The notes beneath the pieces are model-generated. The model had not been told where the DNA came from and did not search any database. It saw nothing but the letters and a program-made list of their open reading frames with translations. Made by a program: the position numbers and the translations under genes. A DNA stretch of 64,000 nt. Source: Streptomyces sp. LUP47B. Its GTDB lineage: Bacteria > Actinomycetota > Actinomycetes > Streptomycetales > Streptomycetaceae. The stretch is taken from the NCBI RefSeq assembly GCF_001746295.1, contig NZ_MJAH01000004.1, positions 339,995 through 403,994 on the forward strand, read 5' to 3'. How positions within the stretch are numbered: the stretch's first letter is position 1; every line of letters begins with the position of its first letter. Of the stretch, positions 56,202 through 64,000 are shown in pieces.

Positions 56202-56385
56202 GCCCGCCCGTTTCGTGTCTTCGATTGTGCGCTAATAAGTTCATTGATGGCCATACCCGTCCGTTTCTGATTAGTCGCGTCGAGTACGCCGATCGGCCCT
56301 CAATCACGGTTCGGCCAAGGCGCCCCCGGGTACCCGGGGCGCCTACCCAGGACCGACACGCGAGGTGACGGAGGGAGTGCCCGGC

Positions 56386-57576
56386 ATGAAGGCTGTGACC
56401 TGGCAGGGCAAGCGGGACGTGCAGGTGGAGGAGGTGCCCGATCCGAAGATCAAGGAACCGACGGACGCGGTCATCCGGATCACCTCGACCGGATTGTGCG
56501 GCTCCGACCTGCATCTCTACGAGGTGCTCACCCCGTTCATGACGCCGGGTGACATCCTCGGCCATGAACCCATGGGCATCGTCGAGGAGGTCGGCGCCGG
56601 GGTGCCGGACCTCGCGGCGGGCGACCGGGTCGTCGTGCCCTTCCAGATCGCCTGCGGCAACTGCTGGATGTGCATGACCGGGCTGCCGACCCAGTGCGAG
56701 ACCACCCAGGTCACCAGCGAGGGCATGGGTGCCGCCCTGTTCGGCTACACCCGGCTCTACGGCGCCGTACCCGGGGCCCAGGCCGAGTACCTCCGGGTCC
56801 CGCAGGCCCAGTACGGGCCGATCAAGGTTCCCGAGGGCCCGCCGGACGACCGCTTCGTCTACCTCTCCGACGTGCTGCCCACCGCCTGGCAGGCCGTCGC
56901 CTACGCGGACATCCCCGAGGGTGGCAGCGTCGCCGTGCTCGGCCTCGGCCCCATCGGCGACATGGCCTGCCGGGTCGCGCAGGTACGCGGCGCCGGGCGT
57001 GTCTTCGGCGTCGACCTGGTGACCGAACGGCTGCGGCGGGCCCGCCTGCGGGGCGTGGAGACGTACGACCTCAGGAGCTTCGACAGCGAGAAGGAGCTGG
57101 TCCAGGCGATCCGCGACGAGACCGACGGACGCGGCCCGGACGCCGTCATCGACGCCGTCGGCACCGAGGCCCACGGCAGCGCGGTCGCCCGGCTCGCCCA
57201 GAACGCCTCGGCCCTGCTGCCCAGGAAGCTCAGCGGGCCGTTCGCCGAGCGCTTCAGCGTCGACCGGCTCGCCGCCCTGCACACCGCCATCGAACTGGTG
57301 CGCCGCGGCGGCACGCTCTCGCTGATCGGCGTCTACGGCGGCATGGCCGACCCGCTGCCGATGCTCACGATGTTCGACAAGCAGATCCAGATCCGGATGG
57401 GCCAGGCCAACGTGCGGCGCTGGAGCGACGAGATCATCCCGTACCTGACGGACGAGGACCCGCTCGGCGTCGACGACTTCGCGACCCATCACGTGCCGCT
57501 GTCGGACGCGCCGCACGCGTACGAGATGTTCCAGAAGAAGCAGGAGGGCGCGGTCAAGGTGCTGATGCGGCCCTGA
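56386..57576 (+). CDS. Zinc-dependent alcohol dehydrogenase (formaldehyde dehydrogenase-like)
   Basis: This 396-residue medium-chain dehydrogenase reads TGLCGSDLHLYEVLTPFMTP (catalytic zinc Cys), GHEPMGIVEEVG, the structural-zinc segment FQIACGNCWMCMTGLPTQCE and the cofactor loop VAVLGLGPIGDMACRVAQVR. The structural zinc is likely present with Cys-x2-Cys-x2-Cys and a later Cys. The family includes glutathione-independent formaldehyde and threonine-type dehydrogenases; in the window a role in oxidising formaldehyde released by O-demethylation is possible but unproven. The ATG at 56386 follows GGAGGG. Confidence 0.92.
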   Translation: MKAVTWQGKRDVQVEEVPDPKIKEPTDAVIRITSTGLCGSDLHLYEVLTPFMTPGDILGHEPMGIVEEVGAGVPDLAAGDRVVVPFQIACGNCWMCMTGLPTQCETTQVTSEGMGAALFGYTRLYGAVPGAQAEYLRVPQAQYGPIKVPEGPPDDRFVYLSDVLPTAWQAVAYADIPEGGSVAVLGLGPIGDMACRVAQVRGAGRVFGVDLVTERLRRARLRGVETYDLRSFDSEKELVQAIRDETDGRGPDAVIDAVGTEAHGSAVARLAQNASALLPRKLSGPFAERFSVDRLAALHTAIELVRRGGTLSLIGVYGGMADPLPMLTMFDKQIQIRMGQANVRRWSDEIIPYLTDEDPLGVDDFATHHVPLSDAPHAYEMFQKKQEGAVKVLMRP

Positions 57577-57585
57577 CCCGGCGCG

Positions 57586-58647
57586 TCAGCGCAGGATCTC
57601 GTCCAGGTCGTAGCGCACCGGCTCCTCCAGTTGCGCGTACGTGCAGCTCTCGGCCGTCCGGTCGGGCCGCCAGCGGCGGAAACGGGCGGTGTGGCGGAAC
57701 CGTACGCCGTTCTCCATGTGGTCGTACGCCACCTCCGCCACCCGCTCCGGCCTGAGCGGCACCCAGGACAGGTCCTTCTTGCCCGACCAGCGGCTCGGCG
57801 CCCCGGGCAGCCGGGCGCTCTCGTGGGCGGCCTCCTCGGCCCAGGCCGCCCAGGGGTGGCCGGACGCGTCCTCCATCCGCAGCGGCTCCAGCTCGTCGAT
57901 CAGCTCGGCGCGCCGCTTCATGGGGAAGGCCGCGGACACACCGACGTGCTGGAGGGTGCCCCGGTCGTCGTGGAGCCCCAGCAGCAGGGAACCGACGACC
58001 GGGCCGCTCTTGTGCAGCCGGTAGCCCGCCACCACCACGTCCGCCGTGCGCTCGTGCTTGATCTTGAACATGGCGCGCTCGTCCTGCAGATAGCGCAGGG
58101 TGAGCGGCTTGGCGATGACACCGTCCAGGCCCGCCCCCTCGTACTGCTCGAACCAATGGCGGGCCACGTCGATGTCCGTGGTCGCCGGTGCCAGGTGCAC
58201 CGGCGCCGTGACGCCGGACAGAGCCGTGGTGAGCAGCTTCCTGCGGTCGGTCAGCGGGACGTTCAGCAGTGATTCGTCCTGAAGGGCCAGCAGGTCGAAG
58301 GCGACGAAGGAGGCCGGCGTCCGCTCGGCGAGCGTCCGCACCCGCGAGTCCGCCGGATGGATGCGCTCGGACAGCGCGTCGAAGTCCAGCCGGCGGTCAC
58401 GCGCGATCACGATCTCCCCGTCCATCACACAGCGCTCGGGCAGCCGCTCCCGCAGTGCCTCCACCAGCTCGGGGAAATACCTGGTCAGCGTCTTGCCGGT
58501 ACGGCTGCCCAGCTCGACCTCGGCCCTGTCCCGGAAGACGATGGCGCGGAACCCGTCCCACTTCGCCTCGTAGTGCATGTCCGGCGGGATCTTCGCCACG
58601 GACTTGGCGAGCATGGGCTTCACGGGGGGCATCACCGGTAGATCCAT
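57586..58647 (-). CDS. ATP-dependent DNA ligase (LigC-like)
   Basis: This 353-residue enzyme begins MDLPVMPPVKPMLAKSVAKI, the usual start of the LigC group. Motif I YEAKWDGFRAI holds the nucleotidyl-transferred Lys (K-W-D-G), motif III is FVAFDLLAL, motif IV is GLDGVIAKPL and motif V is MFKIKHERTADVVVAG. An OB-fold C-terminal domain follows. It seals DNA nicks, probably in end-joining with the polymerase encoded divergently. GTG at 58662 is an alternative start. The gene is next to, and opposite in direction from, the polymerase gene. Confidence 0.93.
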   Translation of the reverse strand: MDLPVMPPVKPMLAKSVAKIPPDMHYEAKWDGFRAIVFRDRAEVELGSRTGKTLTRYFPELVEALRERLPERCVMDGEIVIARDRRLDFDALSERIHPADSRVRTLAERTPASFVAFDLLALQDESLLNVPLTDRRKLLTTALSGVTAPVHLAPATTDIDVARHWFEQYEGAGLDGVIAKPLTLRYLQDERAMFKIKHERTADVVVAGYRLHKSGPVVGSLLLGLHDDRGTLQHVGVSAAFPMKRRAELIDELEPLRMEDASGHPWAAWAEEAAHESARLPGAPSRWSGKKDLSWVPLRPERVAEVAYDHMENGVRFRHTARFRRWRPDRTAESCTYAQLEEPVRYDLDEILR

Positions 58648-58712
58648 GGTCCGATTCTGCACGCGGGTGCCCCGAAATGCCTGATATGCCGGGCTCGCTT
58701 ACCGTGGCTCGC

Positions 58713-59744
58713 ATGGGTGACGCGGTGGAACTGGAGGCGGGCGGCCGGACCGTACGGCTGTCCAGCCCGGACAAGATCTTCTTCCCGGAGCGCGGCTTCA
58801 CCAAGCTGGACCTCGCCCGCTACTACCAGGCCGTCGCCCCCGGCATCCTGCGCGCCCTGCGCGACCGCCCCACCACCCTGGAGCGCTACCCGGACGGTGT
58901 GACCGGGGAGAACTTCTTCCAGAAGCGGGCGCCCAAGAACATGCCCGACTGGATCCCGACCGCCCACATCACTTTCCCCAGCGGCCGCAGCGCCGACGAG
59001 ATGTGCCCGACCGAGGAGGCCGCCGTCCTGTGGGCCGCCCAGTTCGGCACCCTCACCTTCCACCCCTGGCCGGTCCGCCGCGACGACGTCGACCACCCCG
59101 ACGAACTCCGCATCGACCTCGACCCGCAGCCCGGCACGGACTACGACGACGCCGTGCGCGCGGCTCATGAACTGCGGTCGGTGCTGGGGGAGTTCGGCGG
59201 TCTGCGCGGCTGGCCCAAGACCTCCGGCGGACGCGGTCTGCACGTCTTCGTGCCGATCGAACCGCGCTGGACCTTCACCCAGGTGCGGCGGGCCGCGATC
59301 GCGGTCGGGCGCGAGATGGAACGCCGGATGCCGGACCACGTGACCATCAAGTGGTGGAAGGAGGAGCGAGGGAAGCGCATCTTCATCGACTACAACCAGA
59401 CGGCCCGCGACCGCACGATCGCCTCCGCCTATTCGGTACGGCCCCGCCCGCACGCCCCTGTCTCCGCACCCCTGCGCTGGGAGGAGGTCGGCGAGGCGCA
59501 CCCGCAGGACTTCGACATCGCGACCATGCCCGCGCGCTTCGCCGAACTCGGCGATGTGCACGCGGACATGGACGATCACGCCTTCTCGCTGGACGCCCTG
59601 CTCGAACTGGCCCGCCGTGACGAGCACGACCACGGGCTCGGTGATCTGCCGTACCCGCCCGAGTATCCGAAGATGCCGGGGGAGCCCAAGCGGGTACAGC
59701 CGAGCCGGGACACGTCGCGAAAGGCGCCTCCTACAGCTCCTTGA
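58713..59744 (+). CDS. Non-homologous end-joining polymerase domain protein (LigD-Pol-like)
   Basis: This 343-residue protein has the archaeo-eukaryotic primase fold of LigD polymerase domains. It reads LSSPDKIFFPERGFTKLDLA, RYPDGVTGENFFQKRAPKNM, ELRIDLDPQPGTDYDDAV (catalytic Asp pair), SGGRGLHVFVPI and RGKRIFIDYNQTARDRTIAS. There is no nuclease or ligase part, so it is a free-standing Pol. It fills gaps at broken ends; a divergent LigC-like ligase is next door. Ku is not in the window. The 3' end overlaps the convergent DUF1080 gene by 14 bp. Confidence 0.92.
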   Translation: MGDAVELEAGGRTVRLSSPDKIFFPERGFTKLDLARYYQAVAPGILRALRDRPTTLERYPDGVTGENFFQKRAPKNMPDWIPTAHITFPSGRSADEMCPTEEAAVLWAAQFGTLTFHPWPVRRDDVDHPDELRIDLDPQPGTDYDDAVRAAHELRSVLGEFGGLRGWPKTSGGRGLHVFVPIEPRWTFTQVRRAAIAVGREMERRMPDHVTIKWWKEERGKRIFIDYNQTARDRTIASAYSVRPRPHAPVSAPLRWEEVGEAHPQDFDIATMPARFAELGDVHADMDDHAFSLDALLELARRDEHDHGLGDLPYPPEYPKMPGEPKRVQPSRDTSRKAPPTAP

Positions 59745-61923
59745 TCCTGATGTCCCGGTACGAGACCACGTCGGTCGTGCTGTGCACCTGGAGCCCGATG
59801 TAGCCGGAGGAGAACCGCCGTCCGTCCGTGCCCGGGTCGTCCGAGCGGGCCGGGTAGAAATCCTGACCGCCGATGTTGTCGAACTCGTTGATCAGCACGC
59901 CGTTGCGGTAGACCGAGTAGTGCTGGTCGACCACCCGGATCTCGTAGTCGTTCCACGTGCCCTTCTGGGTGACGCCGGCACCGGCGAGTCCCACCCGGTC
60001 GAAGCCGTAGATTGAACCGGTCTTGTACATGTCGCCGTCGGGCCGGTCGAGCACCTGCACCTCGTGGCCGAACTTGATGGCGGCCCACTCGGGCCGGGGC
60101 TCCTCCGGATTGTCGTGGACCCACGGGAACCGCACGAATACACCGGAGTTGGCGTTACCGGAGCCCGGGGCGTCGTCCCGCCACTGGAGCTTGAGCGAGA
60201 AGTCGCCGTACTTGCGCTCCGGGAACCAGAGCATGCCGAGGCCGTCCTTCGTGGTGCCGGACGTGATCGACCCGTCGCCGTTGGGTGCGAACGATCCGCC
60301 GCCCACCTGCTGCCACTTGGCGAAGGACGCCGCGCTGCCGTCGAGGATCGTGCGGTAGCCCTCGGTCTGCCCCGGCTTGCCGATCCCGGACTCACGGGCC
60401 GCGGCGTCGATGGCGTCGTACTCGCGCTCGTCGACGACCCCGTCCCTGAAGAGCTTGTCCAGAACGGTCTTCACGTGCTTGAGGAACAGCGCGTGGGACG
60501 TCCACTCCTTCTCGTCCTCGATCAACTCGTTGATCCGGCACCGGCTGTTCGTGATCCGGTTCGGCACCCCGCTGTCGACCGTGCCGACGATCACCGTCAA
60601 CCGCTCGTCGAACTCCGCGCAGTTGGGCGCCGGGACCTGACCGGAGACCACCGTGAAGGTCACCGTGCGAGCGGCCGAGGTGTTGCCTGCCTTGTCCGTC
60701 GCCCGGTACGCCAGGGTGTGGGTGCCCGCCCGGTCGACGACCACGGGAGCGGTGTACGCCAGGTAGGGTCCGGCGTCGATCGAGTACTCGACGCCGGAGA
60801 CACCTGAACCGCCCTCGTCCGTGGCGCTCACGGTCACCTTGGCGTTGCCCACGTACGCCCCGTCGGAGTTCCGGGTGCCGTCCACGGTCACACCGGTCAC
60901 CGGCGGGGTGGTGTCCTGCGGGGCCGTCGCGACCACCGTGAACCGGACGCTCTTCTCGGCGGCCACGTTGCCCGCCTTGTCGGTCGCCCGGTAACGCACG
61001 GTGTGGGCGCCGACCTGGTGCACCATCACGGGCATGGTGTACGGCTGCCAACTCCCGTCGTTCACCGCGTACTCGATGGTGTTGACCCCGGACCCGGTGT
61101 CGGAGGCCGACACCGTCACCGACGCCATGTCGACGTACGTGCCGTCCGGGTTCTGCTCGCCGCTGACCGTCGCCGAGGTGTCCGGCGGGGCGGTGTCGTC
61201 GGACGGCGGTGCCACGACCGTGAAGTCGACGCTCTTCTCGGCGGAGACGTTGCCCGCCTTGTCGACGGCCCGGTAACGCACCGTGTGGCTGCCGACCTGG
61301 TCGAAGACGACCGGGGCGGTGTACGGCTGCCAGGCACCCGTGTCCCCGGTCGCGTACTCGATCCGGTCGACGCCCGAGCCACCGGCCTCGTCGGTCGCCG
61401 TGACCGCCACGCTCGCCGAACCGACGTACTGGCCCTGCGCGTTCTGCGTGCCGGTCACCTGGGCCTGGGGCGTCGGCGCGGTGGTGTCCTCGCCGGTGCC
61501 CTCGGTCACCACGAGGATGCCCTGCATCTGGCCGTGGCCCGGGATCGTGCAGTGGTAGAAGTAGCGGCCCGGGGTGAGCGTGACCTCGGCGGTGTGGCGG
61601 CCGCCCATGTCGTCGTTCGGGTTGGCGAGGATGTTGAGTTCGACGTCGTTGTTGAACTCGGGGTCACTGGTCACGAAGGTCAACGTGTGCGGCATACCGG
61701 TGGTGTTGCCGGTGGCCGCGCTGTTCTCGAAGACGATCGTGGCCGAGCCCGCGACGGCCGTCGTCGGGACGGAGCCGTACTTGGTGATGTCGTCGCCGGC
61801 GGTCCAGGTGAGTGTCTGGGCCGCCGCCGGGACCGTGTCAGGCCGTGCCGCGGACGTCGACTGGAGGCCGAGCATCATCAGCAGGGCGGCCAACAGGACG
61901 GTCAGAGCTCTTCGGGGGTGCAT
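59731..61923 (-). CDS. Secreted multidomain protein: cupredoxin, three Ig-like repeats and DUF1080
   Basis: This 730-residue exported protein has a signal peptide (LTVLLAALLMMLGLQSTSAA). A plastocyanin-like copper domain follows, with GMPHTLTFVTSD giving one His and YFYHCTIPGHGQMQGILVV giving Cys, His and Met. Then come three repeats of about 90 residues (YVGSASVAVTATDEAGGSGV ... HTVRYRAVDKAGN) of the OmpL47/Ig type. After a linker the C-terminal 200 residues form a DUF1080 domain (3-keto-disaccharide hydrolase family: KWQQVGGGSFAPNGDGSITS, LKLQWRDDAPGSGNANSGVF, WNDYEIRVVDQHYSVYRNG). It is coupled to the sugar dehydrogenase gene and may act on the same substrate outside the cell. Confidence 0.87.
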   Translation of the reverse strand: MHPRRALTVLLAALLMMLGLQSTSAARPDTVPAAAQTLTWTAGDDITKYGSVPTTAVAGSATIVFENSAATGNTTGMPHTLTFVTSDPEFNNDVELNILANPNDDMGGRHTAEVTLTPGRYFYHCTIPGHGQMQGILVVTEGTGEDTTAPTPQAQVTGTQNAQGQYVGSASVAVTATDEAGGSGVDRIEYATGDTGAWQPYTAPVVFDQVGSHTVRYRAVDKAGNVSAEKSVDFTVVAPPSDDTAPPDTSATVSGEQNPDGTYVDMASVTVSASDTGSGVNTIEYAVNDGSWQPYTMPVMVHQVGAHTVRYRATDKAGNVAAEKSVRFTVVATAPQDTTPPVTGVTVDGTRNSDGAYVGNAKVTVSATDEGGSGVSGVEYSIDAGPYLAYTAPVVVDRAGTHTLAYRATDKAGNTSAARTVTFTVVSGQVPAPNCAEFDERLTVIVGTVDSGVPNRITNSRCRINELIEDEKEWTSHALFLKHVKTVLDKLFRDGVVDEREYDAIDAAARESGIGKPGQTEGYRTILDGSAASFAKWQQVGGGSFAPNGDGSITSGTTKDGLGMLWFPERKYGDFSLKLQWRDDAPGSGNANSGVFVRFPWVHDNPEEPRPEWAAIKFGHEVQVLDRPDGDMYKTGSIYGFDRVGLAGAGVTQKGTWNDYEIRVVDQHYSVYRNGVLINEFDNIGGQDFYPARSDDPGTDGRRFSSGYIGLQVHSTTDVVSYRDIRIKEL

Positions 61924-64000
61924 CACTGCCCTCCTCTCGCCAGCTGTCCGGCGGCCGGTGTCGGACCGCCGCCCTTGTAAGTGACCCGCCACAGCGCCGA
62001 CTTGGCGTCCGAGGTGAAGAAGCCGCGCCCGTAGTCGAGGACGTACAGTGCGCCGTCCGGACCGAACTTCCAGTCCATGAGGTTCTTGATGCCGTCGTTG
62101 CCGATCGGCACGATCTTCTTGAGCGACTCGGAGTGGACGGGCAGTCCGCCGTCCCCGTGGGTTTTCGGATCGGTGATGACGGCGTTGCGCGGCTGGTCGG
62201 CGTCGTAGAAGTCGCCGACGAACCACTTGCCGTCCCAGTAGGAGGGCCACTTGACGGTGCTGGTGGCCGAGGCGGCGTCGTAGCGGTAGACCGGCCCGTT
62301 CATCGCGGCCTGGCCGCCGCCCTTGAGCCACGGCAGCAGGTACTTGGCGTCCTCCTGCTTGTAGGAGGGGATGCCGTTCGCGTCGCGCGGGTAGTCCGGG
62401 GCGCCGCCCTGGGGCGAGTACCAGATGTTGTTGCCCGTCACCGGCGGGAGGTTGACCAGTCCGTCGTTGTTGGGCGACTCGTTCTTCGGGTGGTCGCAGT
62501 CGTACCAGCCCAGCGGCTGGTTGGGATCCGGCAGGTTGCGGTCGCGGTAGGGCTGCTTGTTGCCCATGCAGTAGGGCCAGCCCCGGTTGCTCGCCCTGGT
62601 GATGACGGCGAAGGTGTCGTACTTGGCCGGGCCCCAGGTCGTCGAGGGCTCGCCCGCGTCCGGGCCGACCCATCCCGCGTACAGGATGTCGGTCTTCTTG
62701 TCGACGAAGATACGGGCCGGGTTCCTGACGCCCATGACATAGATCTCGCCGCGGGTCTTGCCGCCGCCCTCGTCGGTCTCCTTGCCCGTGAAGAGGTTCC
62801 CCGCGGGCAGCGTGTACGTCCCGTCGGGCTCCGGGTGGATGCGCAGGATCTTGCCGTTGAGGTTGTTGGTGTTGCCGGCGGTGCGGCGCGCGTCCGCGAA
62901 GGAGACGCCCTTGTAGTTCGGCTGCGGGTTGTTGCCCGAGTAACCGCCGCTGAAGCCGCTGGAGTTGTTGTCGCCGGTCGCGATGTACAGGTTGCCCTTG
63001 GAGTCCCAGGACATCCCGCCGCCGGCGTGGCAGCAACTGTGCACCTGGACCGGCCACTTGAGCAGGACCTTCTCGCTGTTCAGGTCCAGTTTGTTCGTCG
63101 TCAGGTCGAGTGTGAAGCGGGAGACCCGGCGCTCGGCGATCTGGGTGTCGCGGTTGAGCCGGTCGTGCGGGGTGTAGTGCAGATACACCCAGCCGTTCTG
63201 CTCGAAGCGCGGGTCGAGCTCGATGCCGAGCAGCCCCTCCTCGACCTTCACCAGCTCGTCGCCGCCGCCCTTGTTGCCGAAGACGGTCAGCTCGCCCGCC
63301 AGGGTGACCTTCTTGGTCGCCGGGTCGTAGACGTGGATCTGACCCTTGCCCTTGCCGACGTCCGGGTTGTTCCAGTCGGTGATCACCGGCTGGGAGGAGT
63401 CGGCGCCGCCCCGCCCGATGTACAGGACCCGGCCGTCGGGGGCGGTGACCAGGCCGTGCGGCTCGCCGATCTGGTCGTTCTGCCCCGCCTGGTTGGGCTG
63501 GGTGAGGCGTTCGGCCTTGTAGTTGCCGTTGATGGTCGCCTTGCAGTCGGCCTGCACCAGTCGCGAGGTCCACAGCAGCGCACCACGCAGATGGGTCCGG
63601 AAGTCGGTCTCGTCGTACGAGGCCACCGTGCCGCCCATGCCGGTGTAGAAGGACCGGCCGCCGTCGTAGTCCCGGCACCAGCTCACCGGGTGGTCCCAGC
63701 CGTTGGCGCTCGCGCCGGGCTGGTAGGTCGACTCGCGCACCCGGGCCACGGTGTGCACGTCACCGGACGGGTTCTTCGTCCAGTTGAACCACTGGTCGGG
63801 ACGCTTCCACTGCACCGGCAGATCCTTGGTCGCCGGATGCTGCCGGTCGCCGACCTCAACGGTGGCCCGCTGGACGGCCGTTGGGCTGGAGGCGGCCGGA
63901 CGGGCGCCGACGAGGCCGGTGAACCAGTCGGAGTACGGCTCGGCGCGGGCCGCGTCATGAATGCCGACGAAACCGCCGCCCGCCTCCATGTAGGCCTCCA
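61923..64000 (-). CDS. ThuA-domain and PQQ-type sugar dehydrogenase fusion, 5' partial
   Basis: The frame runs to the window edge, so the N-terminus is missing. The visible part starts in a ThuA-like domain (GGGFVGIHDAARAEPYSDWF, FYTGMGGTVASYDETDF), then a GSDH/PQQ-dependent sugar dehydrogenase beta-propeller from about residue 160 (GEPHGLVTAPDGRVLYIGRG, LLGIELDPRFEQNGWVYLHY, SCCHAGGGMSWDSKGNLYIA, GEIYVMGVRNPARIFVD). ThuA is linked to 3-keto-trehalose metabolism, and such fusions are secreted in streptomycetes. Its stop shares one base with the next start (TGATG), so it is coupled to the DUF1080 gene. Confidence 0.87.
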   Translation of the reverse strand, partial: EAYMEAGGGFVGIHDAARAEPYSDWFTGLVGARPAASSPTAVQRATVEVGDRQHPATKDLPVQWKRPDQWFNWTKNPSGDVHTVARVRESTYQPGASANGWDHPVSWCRDYDGGRSFYTGMGGTVASYDETDFRTHLRGALLWTSRLVQADCKATINGNYKAERLTQPNQAGQNDQIGEPHGLVTAPDGRVLYIGRGGADSSQPVITDWNNPDVGKGKGQIHVYDPATKKVTLAGELTVFGNKGGGDELVKVEEGLLGIELDPRFEQNGWVYLHYTPHDRLNRDTQIAERRVSRFTLDLTTNKLDLNSEKVLLKWPVQVHSCCHAGGGMSWDSKGNLYIATGDNNSSGFSGGYSGNNPQPNYKGVSFADARRTAGNTNNLNGKILRIHPEPDGTYTLPAGNLFTGKETDEGGGKTRGEIYVMGVRNPARIFVDKKTDILYAGWVGPDAGEPSTTWGPAKYDTFAVITRASNRGWPYCMGNKQPYRDRNLPDPNQPLGWYDCDHPKNESPNNDGLVNLPPVTGNNIWYSPQGGAPDYPRDANGIPSYKQEDAKYLLPWLKGGGQAAMNGPVYRYDAASATSTVKWPSYWDGKWFVGDFYDADQPRNAVITDPKTHGDGGLPVHSESLKKIVPIGNDGIKNLMDWKFGPDGALYVLDYGRGFFTSDAKSALWRVTYKGGGPTPAAGQLARGGQ

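Noticed and set aside
59731..63678. A 1,315-codon minus-strand frame
   Set aside because: The first 585 codons are a low-complexity, Arg-rich off-frame reading of the sugar dehydrogenase; the signal peptide and ribosome site at 61923 mark the true start.
1..64000. tRNA, rRNA or riboswitch genes
   Set aside because: No cloverleaf-like, rRNA-like or known riboswitch sequence was recognised by eye; a covariance-model search would be needed to exclude small RNAs.

Overview
The window is chromosomal DNA from a streptomycete or close relative. GC is very high, codon third positions are strongly G/C biased, GTG and TTG starts are common, neighbouring genes often overlap by 4 bp, and the gene families (PcaV-type MarR regulator, LAL-type LuxR giants, DasR-like site, Tat-exported phospholipase C, DUF2510 proteins) are typical of Streptomyces. 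I saw no rRNA, tRNA, CRISPR array, prophage or polyketide/peptide megasynthase.

Layout. 1-6.5 kb: the tail of a secreted discoidin-domain protein, an SsuABC/NMT1-type ABC transporter, and a VanA/VanB-like Rieske oxygenase and reductase pair with a translationally coupled 67-residue protein between them. 6.5-11 kb: a stretch without a convincing gene, a small membrane protein plus molybdopterin oxidoreductase plus cytochrome b operon, then a graveyard of 5'-truncated or stop-interrupted genes (AraC, crotonase, DapA-like, PaaX-like). 11-16.85 kb: a TetR-controlled phenolic catabolism operon (flavin monooxygenase, alpha/beta hydrolase, remnant of hydroxyquinol 1,2-dioxygenase fused by deletion to maleylacetate reductase). 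The 3' end of the reductase is split by a 1,838-bp IS5-family element carrying two passenger genes (SRPBCC/AHSA1 and ArsR) and a 48-bp perfect palindrome. 16.85-28.4 kb: an EamA/PaiB-like/B3-B4 operon with a divergent XRE-cupin regulator, a metallo-hydrolase, a LAL regulator, an MFS pump, two crotonase-family genes and three more gene remnants.

28.6-39.9 kb: a chitinase with a DasR-like operator, then one long operon of sugar ABC transporter, carboxylesterase, ROK regulator, pyranose-oxidase-like GMC flavoenzyme, deaminase and IolE-like TIM-barrel protein, facing an MHS-type MFS transporter. This operon is the best candidate for an undescribed catabolic system; its parts resemble those of 3-keto-sugar and C-glycoside breakdown. 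40-50 kb: phospholipase C, scramblase-like protein, DMT transporter/PAP2 pair with a divergent TetR, two DUF2510-type proteins in all, and a LAL-like ATPase lacking the LuxR DNA-binding domain. 49.9-55.2 kb: the protocatechuate branch of the beta-ketoadipate pathway (pcaH, pcaG, pcaB, fused pcaDC, an SDR) with divergent PcaV-like MarR. 55.2-64 kb: DUF3048 lipoprotein, zinc alcohol dehydrogenase, an NHEJ-type ATP-dependent ligase and LigD-polymerase pair, a secreted cupredoxin/Ig-like/DUF1080 protein and a ThuA plus PQQ-type sugar dehydrogenase protein running off the end.

Functionally the window is dominated by catabolism of plant aromatics and carbohydrates: vanillate-type O-demethylation would feed protocatechuate cleavage, hydroxyquinol chemistry was once present but is broken, and two separate loci (35-38 kb and 59.7-64 kb) hold families linked to oxidised (3-keto) sugars. 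All functions are assigned from sequence features and remembered family patterns; no database search was run.
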